64,000 nucleotides of DNA from Actinomadura chibensis NBRC 106107. GTDB lineage: Bacteria; Actinomycetota; Actinomycetes; Streptosporangiales; Streptosporangiaceae. Where the stretch lies: contig NZ_BCQP01000017.1 in NCBI RefSeq assembly GCF_001552135.1, positions 186,001 through 250,000 on the forward strand, written 5' to 3'. Below, in pieces: positions 52,789 to 62,050 of the stretch (position 1 is the first letter of the stretch; each line of letters starts with the position of its first letter). The position numbers were made by a program, and so were the translations under genes. The notes beneath the pieces are model-generated. The model was not told the DNA's origin. It searched no databases and worked only from the letters and a program-made list of their open reading frames with translations.

Positions 52789-53370
52789 CTAGCGGGCACA
52801 GGCGGGCGGGATCCGGGGCCGCCACCCGGAGCCGTCCCGGCCGAGGCAGACCGCCGTGCGGTTCTGCCGGACCTCGCGGCCCCGCGGGTCCCTGCCCGCC
52901 CAGACCACGATCACCTGTGCCAGGTCCGGGCGGGACGGAACCCCCCTGGCCACGCCCGCGCGCAGGCGCACCCGGCTGTACCGGGCGCGCGGGGGATCTC
53001 CGGGGAAGTAGGCGGGCCACCTGGCCCGGCCGCGTCCGGTGAGGTCGGCGCGGACCACCGCCCACGCGAGGGCTACCAGTTCCCGCCCCTGGTCCGCCGG
53101 CAGGTTCCCGGGCCATGTCGCTTCCAGCCCCTTCTGGATCGAGCTGTCGGACGGCGCCTTGCGCGACGGCGGGGCGTCGGGTTCCTCGCCGTAGTCCGGC
53201 AGCGTGGTCGGCGGCGCGGACGACATCACGGGCGGAGCGGGAGCGCCCGGCGCCGGTGCGCCGGACGCGGAGCGGCGCGGCCCGCCGTCCCCGGGCCGGA
53301 GCAGCAGCGCCCCGACCACGGCGAGGACCACGGCGGCGGCGATGACGAGGATCGTGGACCCGTGCCTCAT
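52789..53370 (-). CDS. Membrane-anchored conserved protein of unknown function
   Basis: A 193-aa protein with one N-terminal TM (ILVIAAAVVLAVVGALLL), a Pro/Ser/Ala linker (about residues 30-75) and a compact exported domain (ATWPGNLPADQGRELVALAW to WRPRIPPACAR) with one Cys pair. Start and upstream stop overlap as TGATG. By placement it is a T4SS accessory protein; no family motif is recognised. Confidence 0.65.
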   Translation of the reverse strand: MRHGSTILVIAAAVVLAVVGALLLRPGDGGPRRSASGAPAPGAPAPPVMSSAPPTTLPDYGEEPDAPPSRKAPSDSSIQKGLEATWPGNLPADQGRELVALAWAVVRADLTGRGRARWPAYFPGDPPRARYSRVRLRAGVARGVPSRPDLAQVIVVWAGRDPRGREVRQNRTAVCLGRDGSGWRPRIPPACAR

Positions 53371-54701
53371 CAGACGAACCTCACCGCACCGTAGAACCCG
53401 GAGCGGCGAGGCGCGATCGGCGACACCTTCACCACGTCGCCGGTCTGCGGCGCCTCGACGAAGCGCCCGCCGCCCAGGTAGATCCCGACATGGTCGAGGC
53501 CGCTGAAGAAGACCAGGTCGCCGGTCTGCAACTGGTCCCAGGACACGTGCACACCGCGCGGATCGTTGAACTGGGGCACCGTCCACGTCCCGAGGTGGAT
53601 GCGGCCGCCCGTCCCCTGGTACACCGCGTACTCGGTCAGGCCGGAACAGTCGAACCCGGTGCCGCAGAAGCCGTGCGCGCACCCTGTCGTCGGACCGTTG
53701 AAGTCGCCGCCGCCCCAGAGATAGGGCGTGCCCAGCCAGCGCAGCGCCGCGGCGGCGATCGCCTGGCCCGTCCCGCTGCCTCCGACGGGGACCGCCAGCG
53801 CCGCCTGGCCCTGGCGGGCGTACTCCTCGGACTGCCGGAGCACTTTCTCCACGTAGTCGTGGCTGTGGTTGTAGCGGTAGATCGCGTTGTAGAGCCGCTC
53901 CCGATCGGTCAGGTCGCAGTCGGTGCCGCCGCAGAGGGCGAAGGCCGTTGACAGGACGGCGTCGTAGTAGTTCTGCGGGTCGGCCTTGCCGTCGCCGTTC
54001 CCGTCGTGCCCTTCCTGCTTCCACGTGCCGGGCATGAACTGCATCGGGCCCACGGCCCGGTCATAGGTGGTGTCGCCGTCCATGCGTCCGCCGTCGGTGT
54101 CGTACACCGGGGTGACGTTGCCGCCGACTCCGGAGCCGTCCAGGCGGGGGCCGACGAAGGGCGGGGAGACGTCGCCGTTGGGGGCGACGGTGTGGTCGTG
54201 CCGGGCGCCCTGCCCGTGCTCGGACTCGATCATGCCGATCGCGGCCAGCAGCGACCAGGTGACGCCCCTGGCGTTCGGGGCCAGCCGCGCGAACTGCGCG
54301 GCGGCCCTGGTGTAGGCGTCCAGGGCGACGGGCGGGATGCCGGGGACGGCGGCCGGCCCCGCGCCGCCCGCCGACGACTGCGACAGCGTCGGCGCGATGA
54401 CCGCGGCCACGAGCATGATGAGGGCCACCCCGAGCAGGTATGGCAGCGACAGCAGGAGCACCACCTTGCCCCAGCCGATCCTCCGCCCGACGCGGCGTCC
54501 GGCCGCCAGGCCCGCCTGGACCAGCAGCGAGGTTCCGGCGCTCGCCCCGCCGGCCACCGTGGTGCCGGTCCGCTTGGCGGCGGCCTTCACCAGGCTCTTG
54601 CCCACCTGCCTGCCCGCTCCGGCGGCGGCCCGCCGGGCCGTGCCGCCGCCGGTTCGCCCGGACGGACTCCCGCGCCGGCCCGGACCGGCCCGCCCGCTCA
54701 T
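53370..54701 (-). CDS. Bifunctional SLT / NlpC-P60 peptidoglycan hydrolase
   Basis: A 443-aa protein. A basic cytoplasmic tail and a TM (about residues 80-103) precede a lytic-transglycosylase-like domain with catalytic Glu in MIESEHGQG (about residue 159) and DRAVGPMQFMPGTWK. A NlpC/P60 peptidase follows, with Cys in FDCSGLTEYA (about residue 350) and His in LDHVGIYLG (about 402). This arrangement is typical of Gram-positive T4SS wall hydrolases such as those of Tn916 and pCW3. It would open the wall for the machine. Confidence 0.93.
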   Translation of the reverse strand: MSGRAGPGRRGSPSGRTGGGTARRAAAGAGRQVGKSLVKAAAKRTGTTVAGGASAGTSLLVQAGLAAGRRVGRRIGWGKVVLLLSLPYLLGVALIMLVAAVIAPTLSQSSAGGAGPAAVPGIPPVALDAYTRAAAQFARLAPNARGVTWSLLAAIGMIESEHGQGARHDHTVAPNGDVSPPFVGPRLDGSGVGGNVTPVYDTDGGRMDGDTTYDRAVGPMQFMPGTWKQEGHDGNGDGKADPQNYYDAVLSTAFALCGGTDCDLTDRERLYNAIYRYNHSHDYVEKVLRQSEEYARQGQAALAVPVGGSGTGQAIAAAALRWLGTPYLWGGGDFNGPTTGCAHGFCGTGFDCSGLTEYAVYQGTGGRIHLGTWTVPQFNDPRGVHVSWDQLQTGDLVFFSGLDHVGIYLGGGRFVEAPQTGDVVKVSPIAPRRSGFYGAVRFV

Positions 54702-56410
54702 GAGCGGATGCGGGTCCAGGCGCGGTGCGCGCCCCTCGCCGCGCCGCGCGCCCCCCTCGCCGTGGTGGCCATGGGCCCGACGACCCGGTCGATCTCGGCC
54801 CGGACGCTCTGGAAGGTGCGGCCGACGGAGGGCCCGTCGAGCGGATGGCTCACCGGTCCGCCCTGCCCGCCCCGGCCGGCCATCTCCTCCAGGAGGCCGT
54901 AGGTGCTGTAGCCGCTGCCCGCGCCGCGGGAGCCGCCGATCCGGCCCCACTCCAGCCGGCGGGAGAACCGGCGTCCGGCGAGGGTGGACGCGCGCTGCGC
55001 CCTGCGGTGGGCCACCAGCCCCGCCCCGACGACCATGTCCATCAGCGCGAACCTGACCATGAGCCCCTGGCCCTCCGCGTCGATCATCAGCACGTCGATG
55101 GTGATCGTCACCAGCGGGAGGAGGACGACCACGACATAGATGACCAGCACGATCCTGGCGACGCCGCCGAGCCACCGCCACAGCAGGCCGCGGGCGGCGC
55201 CCGGCATGATCGCGACCACCGCGACGACATGGCCGGTGACCGCGTAGCCGGCCATGGCGCAGATGGAGATCAGCAGCGTGCCGACCATGAGCAGGATGAG
55301 GACGGCGACCAGCCCCGCCGCGACCAGCAGCAGGATGACGCCGAAGAACCGGTCCCAGCTCGGCTTGGCGTGGTAGTCGGCGTACTCCTTGCATTCGTCC
55401 CCGGCGTCCTCCATGAAGAATCCGGCCGGGTCCTCCCGGCGGTCGGCGGCGGGCGCCTGCGCGAACGGGTTCATCGCCTCCGGGAAGTCGCCCAGCTGCA
55501 CGCCGGGGGGCTTCTTGCCGGACAGGCCGTCCTTGTACGCCTGAAGGCATTTGGCGGGAACCTTCGAGTTGCCCTCGAAGACCGTGCCGAACTGGAGCAT
55601 CTGGTGGGGCTTGGCGACGAAGGTGTCCAGGATGATCTCCTTCATCCGCGCGGAGGGGTCGGTCTCGTCGGACGCGCCGCGGGACGCGGTGATGGCGGCG
55701 AGCGAGGTGGCCGTGTCACGGGTCGTCCCCATCAGCCCGTTGTCGCCCATGAGGAGGTCGGCGGGGGCGAGCAGCGTCGTGGCCGACAGCGCCGAGATCA
55801 GCACGGAGAGCCCCATCTCGCTCCAGCCGCGCGCCCCGCGGCCCCGCAGGACGAGCAGCCCGCACCACAGCCCGGCCAGGGTCAGCAGCAGGCTCGGCAG
55901 GCCGAGCCTGTCGACGATCTGCGTCCTGTAGGCGTCCGCGACCGCCTCGGCCGGGCCGAGCAGGGTGTCGGCGGGGCCGAACTGGAGCGCCCACCCGAGC
56001 AGCCAGGCCAGCACCTCGATGATCAGCTTCACGAAGCCGAAGGTGCCGTTGGTGAGGAAGATGAGCAGCTTCGGCTGCCAGTCGAGGGCGCCGCCGGGGT
56101 CCCCGGTGAGCTCGTAGCTGCTGATCGGGTAGCCGTTGACCTTCTGCTGGTCGAGTTCCCCGAGCAGGCCCGTCCCGGGTTTCGGATCGTCCCGCTGCTG
56201 GGCGGGCGGCACCCGGATCGGCGGCTCCACCGGAAGCTGCGGTGGCACCCCCGGCGGGAGGGGCGGCGACGTGGTCGGCGCCGGGGCGGGCGGCGTGGGA
56301 GCGGCGGCGGCGCCGGGCGGGTGGGCCGCGTTGAGGAAGGCCCCCGCCACGGCGCAGAGGAGGACGGCCCACGCGATGCGGTGCAGCGCCCGGCGGCCCG
56401 CCTGCGCCAT
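54698..56410 (-). CDS. VirB6/TrbL-like polytopic T4SS protein
   Basis: A 570-aa protein with a signal-like N terminus, a Pro-rich exported stretch (about residues 37-75) and then about seven TM helices in two groups, separated by a soluble loop with two Cys (KCLQAYKDGLS, DECKEYADYH). A cytoplasmic basic tail (GRRFSRRLEWGR to the end) follows. Topology and position between VirB4 and the wall hydrolase match the VirB6/TrbL channel component of Gram-positive T4SSs. GGAAGG precedes ATG 56410. Confidence 0.75.
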   Translation of the reverse strand: MAQAGRRALHRIAWAVLLCAVAGAFLNAAHPPGAAAAPTPPAPAPTTSPPLPPGVPPQLPVEPPIRVPPAQQRDDPKPGTGLLGELDQQKVNGYPISSYELTGDPGGALDWQPKLLIFLTNGTFGFVKLIIEVLAWLLGWALQFGPADTLLGPAEAVADAYRTQIVDRLGLPSLLLTLAGLWCGLLVLRGRGARGWSEMGLSVLISALSATTLLAPADLLMGDNGLMGTTRDTATSLAAITASRGASDETDPSARMKEIILDTFVAKPHQMLQFGTVFEGNSKVPAKCLQAYKDGLSGKKPPGVQLGDFPEAMNPFAQAPAADRREDPAGFFMEDAGDECKEYADYHAKPSWDRFFGVILLLVAAGLVAVLILLMVGTLLISICAMAGYAVTGHVVAVVAIMPGAARGLLWRWLGGVARIVLVIYVVVVLLPLVTITIDVLMIDAEGQGLMVRFALMDMVVGAGLVAHRRAQRASTLAGRRFSRRLEWGRIGGSRGAGSGYSTYGLLEEMAGRGGQGGPVSHPLDGPSVGRTFQSVRAEIDRVVGPMATTARGARGAARGAHRAWTRIRS

Positions 56411-56424
56411 GCGTCCTTCCACCG

Positions 56425-59022
56425 TCAGTACCCCGCCTTCGCCGACGGGTCGCGGGTCGTCGGCCCGGCGTCCGCCGCGCCGCCCGCGGACGGCGTGGTG
56501 AGGATGGACGTGGCGATCCGCCGCACCGGCGGGATGAGGATCTTGATGCGGCCGGCGCGGCGGCGGGTGTCCAGGAAGAGGGCCTCGCCCTTGCGATCCG
56601 GGTCCTTGACGGGCGACAGGTCGGTGGTGACGAGCTCGATGAGGCGGTCGTCGTCCGGGTCGAGGTTGAGGAACTCCAGGCCCCGCGCCGCCAGGTGGCT
56701 GTCCCGGTGGCGCAGCAGGAACCGGTTGGACAGCAGGCCGCGGATCGTGTCGTTGCCGAAGTCCTCCGGGTCGTGGGAGCCGAGCAGCGCGCCGGCGGCG
56801 TGCTTGCGACCGTCCCGGACGATCTCCAGGACGAGGTCCTGCCCCTCGGTGGAGTTCGTCAGCCAGTAGCACTCGTCGAACGCCAGGCCGACGAACCGCG
56901 CGGGATCGGCGAAGGCGACCTCGCGGGCGGCGGCGGCGATCACGTACAGCACCGCCCGGCCGATGAGCGTCTCCAGGGGCTGGCGCTGCATGTGGTACTC
57001 GCTGGTGAAGACCTCCTTCTTCGGCAGCGTCAGACCGGCGGTGTGGAAGACGCAGAAGTCACCGTCCAGCCGCAGGGGCGGCAGGTCGCCGAAGACCATC
57101 TGGGCGAGCGGGTCGGCGGCCACCACGCGGAGCAGGTCCGCCAGCTCGTCCGCGTGCTCGGCACGGCGCGTCCCGGTCTCGCGCCCGGCGATCGCCTTCA
57201 GCTCGTCGATCACCCCGTGCATGTGCGGCCGGGACGAGGCGGCCACCGCGTCGACGGCCTGGGACAGCGCGAGCCCGCCGGGAGACATCGGCGGGACCCC
57301 GAGCTGCAGGGTCAGGTAGGACTTGGCGTAGCGCGCCCCCACCTCGGGCGCGAACACCCGCAGCGGGTCGAGGGTCAGCGCGGCGTGCTCGTCCGCCCGG
57401 ATGACCTGGTTCCGGCCGGGCGCCGCGTTCTCGGCGAAGTGCACCCACTCGCCCATCGGGGTGCGGTCGACGGCGATCACCCGTCCGCCCCGGTCGAGCA
57501 GCCCGATCTGGACGGTCTTCAGCAGCACGCTCTTGCCCGCACCGAGCTCGCCCACCGCGCCGAGCGATGCGGAGGCGTCCTGGCGCGGGGCGTTGGCCGG
57601 GTCCAGCAGGACCGGACGCGCCGCGGCGTCGTCCAGGCTGACCCCGAGCAGCATCCCGGTCGGGTCGCCGACGTCGGAACTGGCCCACGGCATCGCCATC
57701 GCGAAGTCCGACGCGAGCTGGTACTGGCGGAACTCGCCGAGGACCGCCGCCGACCCGGCGGCGCCCGGCAGCATGGCCGTGAACAGCGACCGCTGGGCAC
57801 CGGTCGGCCGGACCAGCTGGTACTCGGCGGCGGACAGCGCGGCCCGGACGAGCCCGGCCCGCCCGTCGCACTCCTCGGGCGTGGTCCCCCACACGCACAG
57901 GACGGTGGTGGACTGGATCTCCACCTCGGTGGAGGAGGTCTGCAGCCGGGCCCGCTCGTCGTTCAGGTCGCTCGCGGCGTCGATCAGCGACTGGGGGACG
58001 CCCGCGGTCTCGCCGTCGTACTCCTCGACCTGCGCGGTGAGCTCGCGCGCCTTCCGCCGCGACTTGGACTCGGCCTCCGCGGCGGAGACGACCCTCAACC
58101 GGCAGGCGTAGTCGACGGGGAAGTCGAACCCGTCGAGGTCGGCCAGGTACTCCGAGCCGGGCAGGGTGAACGTCGCGGGCATCTCCGCCAGCGCGAGGAA
58201 CGCCTGGTAGGACGTCCCCATCTCGGTCTCGACCTGCAGCCAGCGGCGGCGCAGCGGGGACGTGCCCTGCTCGCCGCGCCACCACGGCCGCGGCCCCTCC
58301 CGGCCGCCGTCCCCGTCCGCCCGCGCCGGGCGTCCGGCCTCCGTCAGGCGGACCTGCCCGAAGTGCGCGAGCGACGGGCCGCGCAGGACGCCCGACAGCA
58401 GCCGCGAGCCGCCGGCCTTCGAGCCGGCCGTCTCGCTCAGCAGCGGTTCGGCGAGGCCGCGGTGCAGCGAGTGCGAGTAGATCCACAGCACCTCCGCCGG
58501 GGTGGCGGGCCGCATCGCCGGATCGGTGGACAACTGGGACTCCAGCGATGCGGCCCGCGCCTGGTAGGCGGCGAGATCGGCCGCCGTGACGGGGGGCGGG
58601 GGGAGGCCGAGGGCGTCGGTCAGCGCGGACAGCGCCGAGTCGGCGACGGTGCGCAGCCCGAGCGAGGAGCGCTCGGCGCCGAGGGGCAGCGCCAGCCAGT
58701 GGGTGCGCTCGCTGATGTCCAGCGTCTCCAGCCAGCCGCGCGCGGCGTCGGTGACCTCGGCCCACTGCGGGCAGCGCGCCGCCTCCACCCCCTCGACCAT
58801 CCGCTCGACGATCTCCGCGGCGTCCTGCCGGGCGCACAGGCTGAGCAGCATCGGCTCACCGGTCAGCCGCTTGAGGACGGCGGTGGTGGCGGCGTGGAGG
58901 TCGGCCCTGGCGCGGGGGGACGCGTGCGCGTAGGCGACCGGACGGACCCGCCACACGCCCCACACGGTTCCCGACGTGGACCACAGGAGATTCCCGGCGA
59001 GATGCCGGATCGGAACGCGCAT
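56425..59022 (-). CDS. VirB4-like T4SS ATPase
   Basis: An 865-aa protein with an N-terminal VirB4-specific region and a C-terminal FtsK/HerA-type ATPase: Walker A GELGAGKSVLLKT (about residue 494), VIAVDRTPMGEW, Walker B FVGLAFDECYWL (about 714) and the SHDPEDFGND segment near the arginine finger. VirB4 is the universally conserved motor of T4SSs. Start and upstream stop overlap as TGATG. Confidence 0.9.
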   Translation of the reverse strand: MRVPIRHLAGNLLWSTSGTVWGVWRVRPVAYAHASPRARADLHAATTAVLKRLTGEPMLLSLCARQDAAEIVERMVEGVEAARCPQWAEVTDAARGWLETLDISERTHWLALPLGAERSSLGLRTVADSALSALTDALGLPPPPVTAADLAAYQARAASLESQLSTDPAMRPATPAEVLWIYSHSLHRGLAEPLLSETAGSKAGGSRLLSGVLRGPSLAHFGQVRLTEAGRPARADGDGGREGPRPWWRGEQGTSPLRRRWLQVETEMGTSYQAFLALAEMPATFTLPGSEYLADLDGFDFPVDYACRLRVVSAAEAESKSRRKARELTAQVEEYDGETAGVPQSLIDAASDLNDERARLQTSSTEVEIQSTTVLCVWGTTPEECDGRAGLVRAALSAAEYQLVRPTGAQRSLFTAMLPGAAGSAAVLGEFRQYQLASDFAMAMPWASSDVGDPTGMLLGVSLDDAAARPVLLDPANAPRQDASASLGAVGELGAGKSVLLKTVQIGLLDRGGRVIAVDRTPMGEWVHFAENAAPGRNQVIRADEHAALTLDPLRVFAPEVGARYAKSYLTLQLGVPPMSPGGLALSQAVDAVAASSRPHMHGVIDELKAIAGRETGTRRAEHADELADLLRVVAADPLAQMVFGDLPPLRLDGDFCVFHTAGLTLPKKEVFTSEYHMQRQPLETLIGRAVLYVIAAAAREVAFADPARFVGLAFDECYWLTNSTEGQDLVLEIVRDGRKHAAGALLGSHDPEDFGNDTIRGLLSNRFLLRHRDSHLAARGLEFLNLDPDDDRLIELVTTDLSPVKDPDRKGEALFLDTRRRAGRIKILIPPVRRIATSILTTPSAGGAADAGPTTRDPSAKAGY

Positions 59023-59642
59023 CACTCCTCTTTTCCAGCCGACGCCTTCTCGGCCGACGCGGCGAGAAGCGCCTGCAGGGCGGTGGGCGCCGGACGAACG
59101 GCAGCCCGTGGAACGGCGGGCTGCCGGACAGCGGGCTGCTGGACGGCGGGCTGCTGGACGGCGGGCTGCTGGACGGCGGGCTGCTGGACGGCGGGCTGCT
59201 GGACGGGTTGCCGGACGGCGGGTCGCGGCGCGGGACGGGGAGCGGGCAGCGCGCTCAGCCGCACGCCGCCCCCCAGCGTCGCGGGACGGGGATCGCGGGC
59301 CGGCCGGCCGCCGATCCGGCCGCACCGCGGCTCGGTCAGCAGCGCGGCCATGCCGCCCAGCGCCCGGAGCGGGGTGCGGCCGTCGATGTGCGCGTGCCGG
59401 ACCGCCCAGGTCGCGGCGAACGGCAACGCGATCACCACCACCGCGAGGACGCCGAGCCGGCGCCACAGGTCGAAGGTCTTGATCAGCAGGTACAGGCCGC
59501 CGATCAGCACGCCCAGCTGGGTCGCGGTGTACGGCCCGAGGGGGATGGTCCAACCCTGGATCTTGCCGATGACCCACGGGAAGCGGCGCGCCCGGGTGTA
59601 GGAGCGCCCGACCCTGACGTGCTGGTCGGCGGTCCGCGTCAT
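59022..59642 (-). CDS. PrgI-like T4SS membrane protein with PAVQQ repeats
   Basis: A 206-aa protein with a VRVGRSYTRARRFPW N terminus and two closely spaced TM helices (about residues 38-56 and 62-82), the PrgI layout; PrgI-type proteins usually precede VirB4. The C-terminal third is not part of the family: it is a Gln/Pro/Ala minisatellite (PAVQQ repeated) ending in a charged tail. ATG overlaps the upstream stop as ATGA. Confidence 0.75.
   Translation of the reverse strand: MTRTADQHVRVGRSYTRARRFPWVIGKIQGWTIPLGPYTATQLGVLIGGLYLLIKTFDLWRRLGVLAVVVIALPFAATWAVRHAHIDGRTPLRALGGMAALLTEPRCGRIGGRPARDPRPATLGGGVRLSALPAPRPAPRPAVRQPVQQPAVQQPAVQQPAVQQPAVQQPAVRQPAVPRAAVRPAPTALQALLAASAEKASAGKEE
59112..59219 (-). 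repeat. 15-bp coding minisatellite (PAVQQ)
   Basis: Seven or so copies of a ggctgctggacggcg-type 15-mer, five of them essentially identical, lie inside the PrgI-like gene. The step is a multiple of three, so copy-number change would not break frame. Confidence 0.9.
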
Positions 59643-59959
59643 GTCGGCGTCCGCGCCCCGTCGGCGGCGACGACCACCGCCGGAGGCCGCGCGGGCGCGC
59701 CCTCGATCTCGGTCCCGACCTTGTCGGACAGGTTGCCCAGCTGGTTCACGACCGCGATCACGATGGCGCCGCCGATCCCGGCGACCATGGCCTTCTTCCA
59801 GCTCCGGGCCACGACCCACGCGACGATCGCGAAGAACACCGCGGCCAGCCAGAGCAGGCCGGGCACCAAACCCTTGATCTCTCCCTCCTTCAACTGGACC
59901 CAGTCGATGAGGTCACCGGCGAGGACCCCGTCCCCTCCGGTGGCCGCCGCGATCAACAT
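59639..59959 (-). CDS. Small two-TM protein, VirB2/TrbC-like position
   Basis: A 106-aa protein with a short N-terminal segment (WVQLKEGEIKG), two hydrophobic helices (LVPGLLWLAAVFFAIVAWVV and MVAGIGGAIVIAVV) and a Pro/Ala tail. Size and topology suit a T4SS VirB2-like subunit or a TcpE/F-like accessory. No motif settles it. It overlaps the PrgI-like gene by four bases. Confidence 0.6.
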   Translation of the reverse strand: MLIAAATGGDGVLAGDLIDWVQLKEGEIKGLVPGLLWLAAVFFAIVAWVVARSWKKAMVAGIGGAIVIAVVNQLGNLSDKVGTEIEGAPARPPAVVVAADGARTPT

Positions 59960-59977
59960 GCGCGTTCCCCTCTCACT

Positions 59978-61105
59978 TCAGCCGCTCGGCGTTGCCGCGG
60001 GCGGCGACGGCGACGGGCGGGACGATCCGCCCGTCGGTTCGGGTTCCGGCGTCCGCGTGGCCGGGCCGCCGGAAGGTGCGCCCGGTGGCCGCGCCGACCC
60101 GGTCGCGGGGGCGGACGGCGGCGGGCGCACGGCCGGCGCCCCGGACCCGCCGAGCCGCGGAACGTCGTCCAGCGCGGCGATCTCCCAGCGCCCCGCGCGG
60201 GCGGTCACCGTCAGCGCGTAGGTCAGCGGCCAGCGCCGGTCGGCGTCGTCGACCGCCTCCACCTCGGCCAGGACCCGCGCGCGCGTCCCGTCCGCGGGGA
60301 CGGCGCCGTCGGCGTCGGGCAGGTCGCCGCTCAGCGCGACGCCGCCGAGTTCGACCCGCCGGTACGGCGCGGGCACGATCGGCCGCAGGTCCGTGCCGGG
60401 CGTCAGGTAGCGCGACAGGTCGCCCGCGCCGCCGAGGTAGGCGGCCAGGGCCTGCCGGACGGTGTCCGCGAGCGGCCCGCCGCTGATCCGCCGCCGGGTG
60501 TCGTAGCCGAGGTCCGGGGCCGTGCCGGTCGCGGGCGCCGCGACCTCCGCGGGCAGCGCCGCCGCCACGTAGCCGGTCGGCGTCCCGCCGCGCCCGGCGC
60601 CGCCGGCCGCGGCGTCGCCGAGGGCGAAGACCGCGACGCGGAAGTAGTGCACCCCGGTGGCGACCAGCGTGCCCGCCCTGTCCTTCGCCGCGACGTCGGC
60701 GGCCACGGTGACGCTCCAGTAGCCGGGGGCGACCTCGCGGGCGCCGGTGGTGACCGTGCGGCCGACCGTGCGCTGCTCGGGCGGGTTGGAGACGGGCGGC
60801 GCGTCCGGGAAGAAGAGCTTCAGCGACGTGTCGCCGGTCCCCGCCCTCAGGTAGGCCGCGACGTACAGCTCGGCGAACCCGGACGGCCCCGCGGCCGACC
60901 GGCGTGCCTCGGCGACGGCGGGCCCGCTCTCCGGCGCGGCCGGTTTCGCGGCGGCGAGGAGCAGGGCCGCGGGGCCGCAGCCGACCAGGCCCCAGAGCGC
61001 GATCTTCATCGCGGCGGTGGCCAGCGCGGCACGCGGGGGCGGCAGGATCCCGGCCCGCGTCCCGCTCTGCGCCTCAGCAGCGTCGGCGGACCGTCGAAGC
61101 CTCAT
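59978..61105 (-). CDS. TcpC/VirB8-like conjugation scaffold protein
   Basis: A 375-aa bitopic protein with a short cytoplasmic part, one TM (KIALWGLVGCGPAALLLAAA, about residues 34-53) and two exported NTF2-like domains (FAELYVAAYLRAG to TGYVAAALP; DTVRQALAAYLGGAGDLSRY to WEIAALDDVP), the TcpC arrangement. A Pro/Ser/Thr-rich tail follows. TcpC of pCW3 is a structural VirB8 homologue essential for conjugation. ATG 61105 overlaps the upstream stop as ATGA. Confidence 0.8.
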   Translation of the reverse strand: MRLRRSADAAEAQSGTRAGILPPPRAALATAAMKIALWGLVGCGPAALLLAAAKPAAPESGPAVAEARRSAAGPSGFAELYVAAYLRAGTGDTSLKLFFPDAPPVSNPPEQRTVGRTVTTGAREVAPGYWSVTVAADVAAKDRAGTLVATGVHYFRVAVFALGDAAAGGAGRGGTPTGYVAAALPAEVAAPATGTAPDLGYDTRRRISGGPLADTVRQALAAYLGGAGDLSRYLTPGTDLRPIVPAPYRRVELGGVALSGDLPDADGAVPADGTRARVLAEVEAVDDADRRWPLTYALTVTARAGRWEIAALDDVPRLGGSGAPAVRPPPSAPATGSARPPGAPSGGPATRTPEPEPTGGSSRPSPSPPAATPSG

Positions 61106-62040
61106 GACGGGCCCGCCCAGCGCAGCTCGATCCCTCTGCCGTCCCGCGGCGGCGCGGAGAGTCCGGAGCGGCACTCGCCGCACCTGGCGAGGGCCTGGGC
61201 GACCTCGCGGGCGAGCGTCACCGCGCCCGCCCGGGCCGCCGGTTCGGCCATCGGCGTCTTCGGTTCCAGGTCCCGCCAGGCGGTGCCGCCGTAGCCGACC
61301 GTGAAGACGACGTTGCGGAGCCGCACCGTGGCGCGCGCCTCGCCGTCGCCGCCGGTCACCTCGTATCCGGAGTAGGCGGCGTCACCGACCTGCGGAAGGA
61401 CGTCGTAACGGCCGCGCCACCTCGCGCGATCGCGGCCGCTCCGCTTCTCGAACTCCGCGCGCGCCCCCGCGGTCGCGTCGCGCGACGCCGTGGCGGGCAC
61501 GACGGAGAACTCGACCAGCACGGATCCGAGCAGGTGGTAAAGGCCGACGCCCTCGAACCATCGGCTTGATTCGCGGCCCGTCCGGAAGCAGGTCCAGCTG
61601 TCGTCGCCGGTGTGCCACGCCTTGTCGTCGCCGTCCGGGGCCAGCCGCTGCAGGGACGCCGCCGTCGGCAGCGCGCACGCGTCGCCGATCGTCGTGAAGT
61701 CCGTCCGCGTGTCGGGCGCCGCGGAAGGCTGCGTCGCGATGACGAAGGGGGGACGCCCGGCGTCGGCCGGCCCGCCAGGTCCCGGACCGGCGGTGAGGAA
61801 GGCCCCGGCGCCCAGCGCGGCGAGCGTGGTCGCCGCGGCGGCGAGGACGCCGGCCGTGGCGGACCGCTTCCGCGCCGGCCGGGGCGGCGGGTCCGTGGGC
61901 GCCGTGAGCGGCGGCGGACCGGCCGCCCCCGGCCCGCCGAGCAGCGGGCGCTCCGTCGGGGGCCGCCGCCACAGCGGCGGCGCCGCCCGCGCGGCCCGCC
62001 GCGGCGCCAGTTCGGACCGCAGCGCGTACTGACCGGTCAC
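61102..62040 (-). CDS. Membrane-anchored DUF3558-like protein of the T4SS locus
   Basis: A 312-aa protein with a Pro/Arg-rich cytoplasmic tail (1-60), one TM (about 62-85) and an exported domain beginning CALPTAASLQRLAPD with a partner Cys in SWTCFRTG. A C-terminal CGEC pair is additional. The motif order parallels the protein at 7301-8122. The GTG start follows GAGGGGG. Confidence 0.68.
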   Translation of the reverse strand: MTGQYALRSELAPRRAARAAPPLWRRPPTERPLLGGPGAAGPPPLTAPTDPPPRPARKRSATAGVLAAAATTLAALGAGAFLTAGPGPGGPADAGRPPFVIATQPSAAPDTRTDFTTIGDACALPTAASLQRLAPDGDDKAWHTGDDSWTCFRTGRESSRWFEGVGLYHLLGSVLVEFSVVPATASRDATAGARAEFEKRSGRDRARWRGRYDVLPQVGDAAYSGYEVTGGDGEARATVRLRNVVFTVGYGGTAWRDLEPKTPMAEPAARAGAVTLAREVAQALARCGECRSGLSAPPRDGRGIELRWAGPS

Positions 62041-62050
62041 CGGTGCCCCC

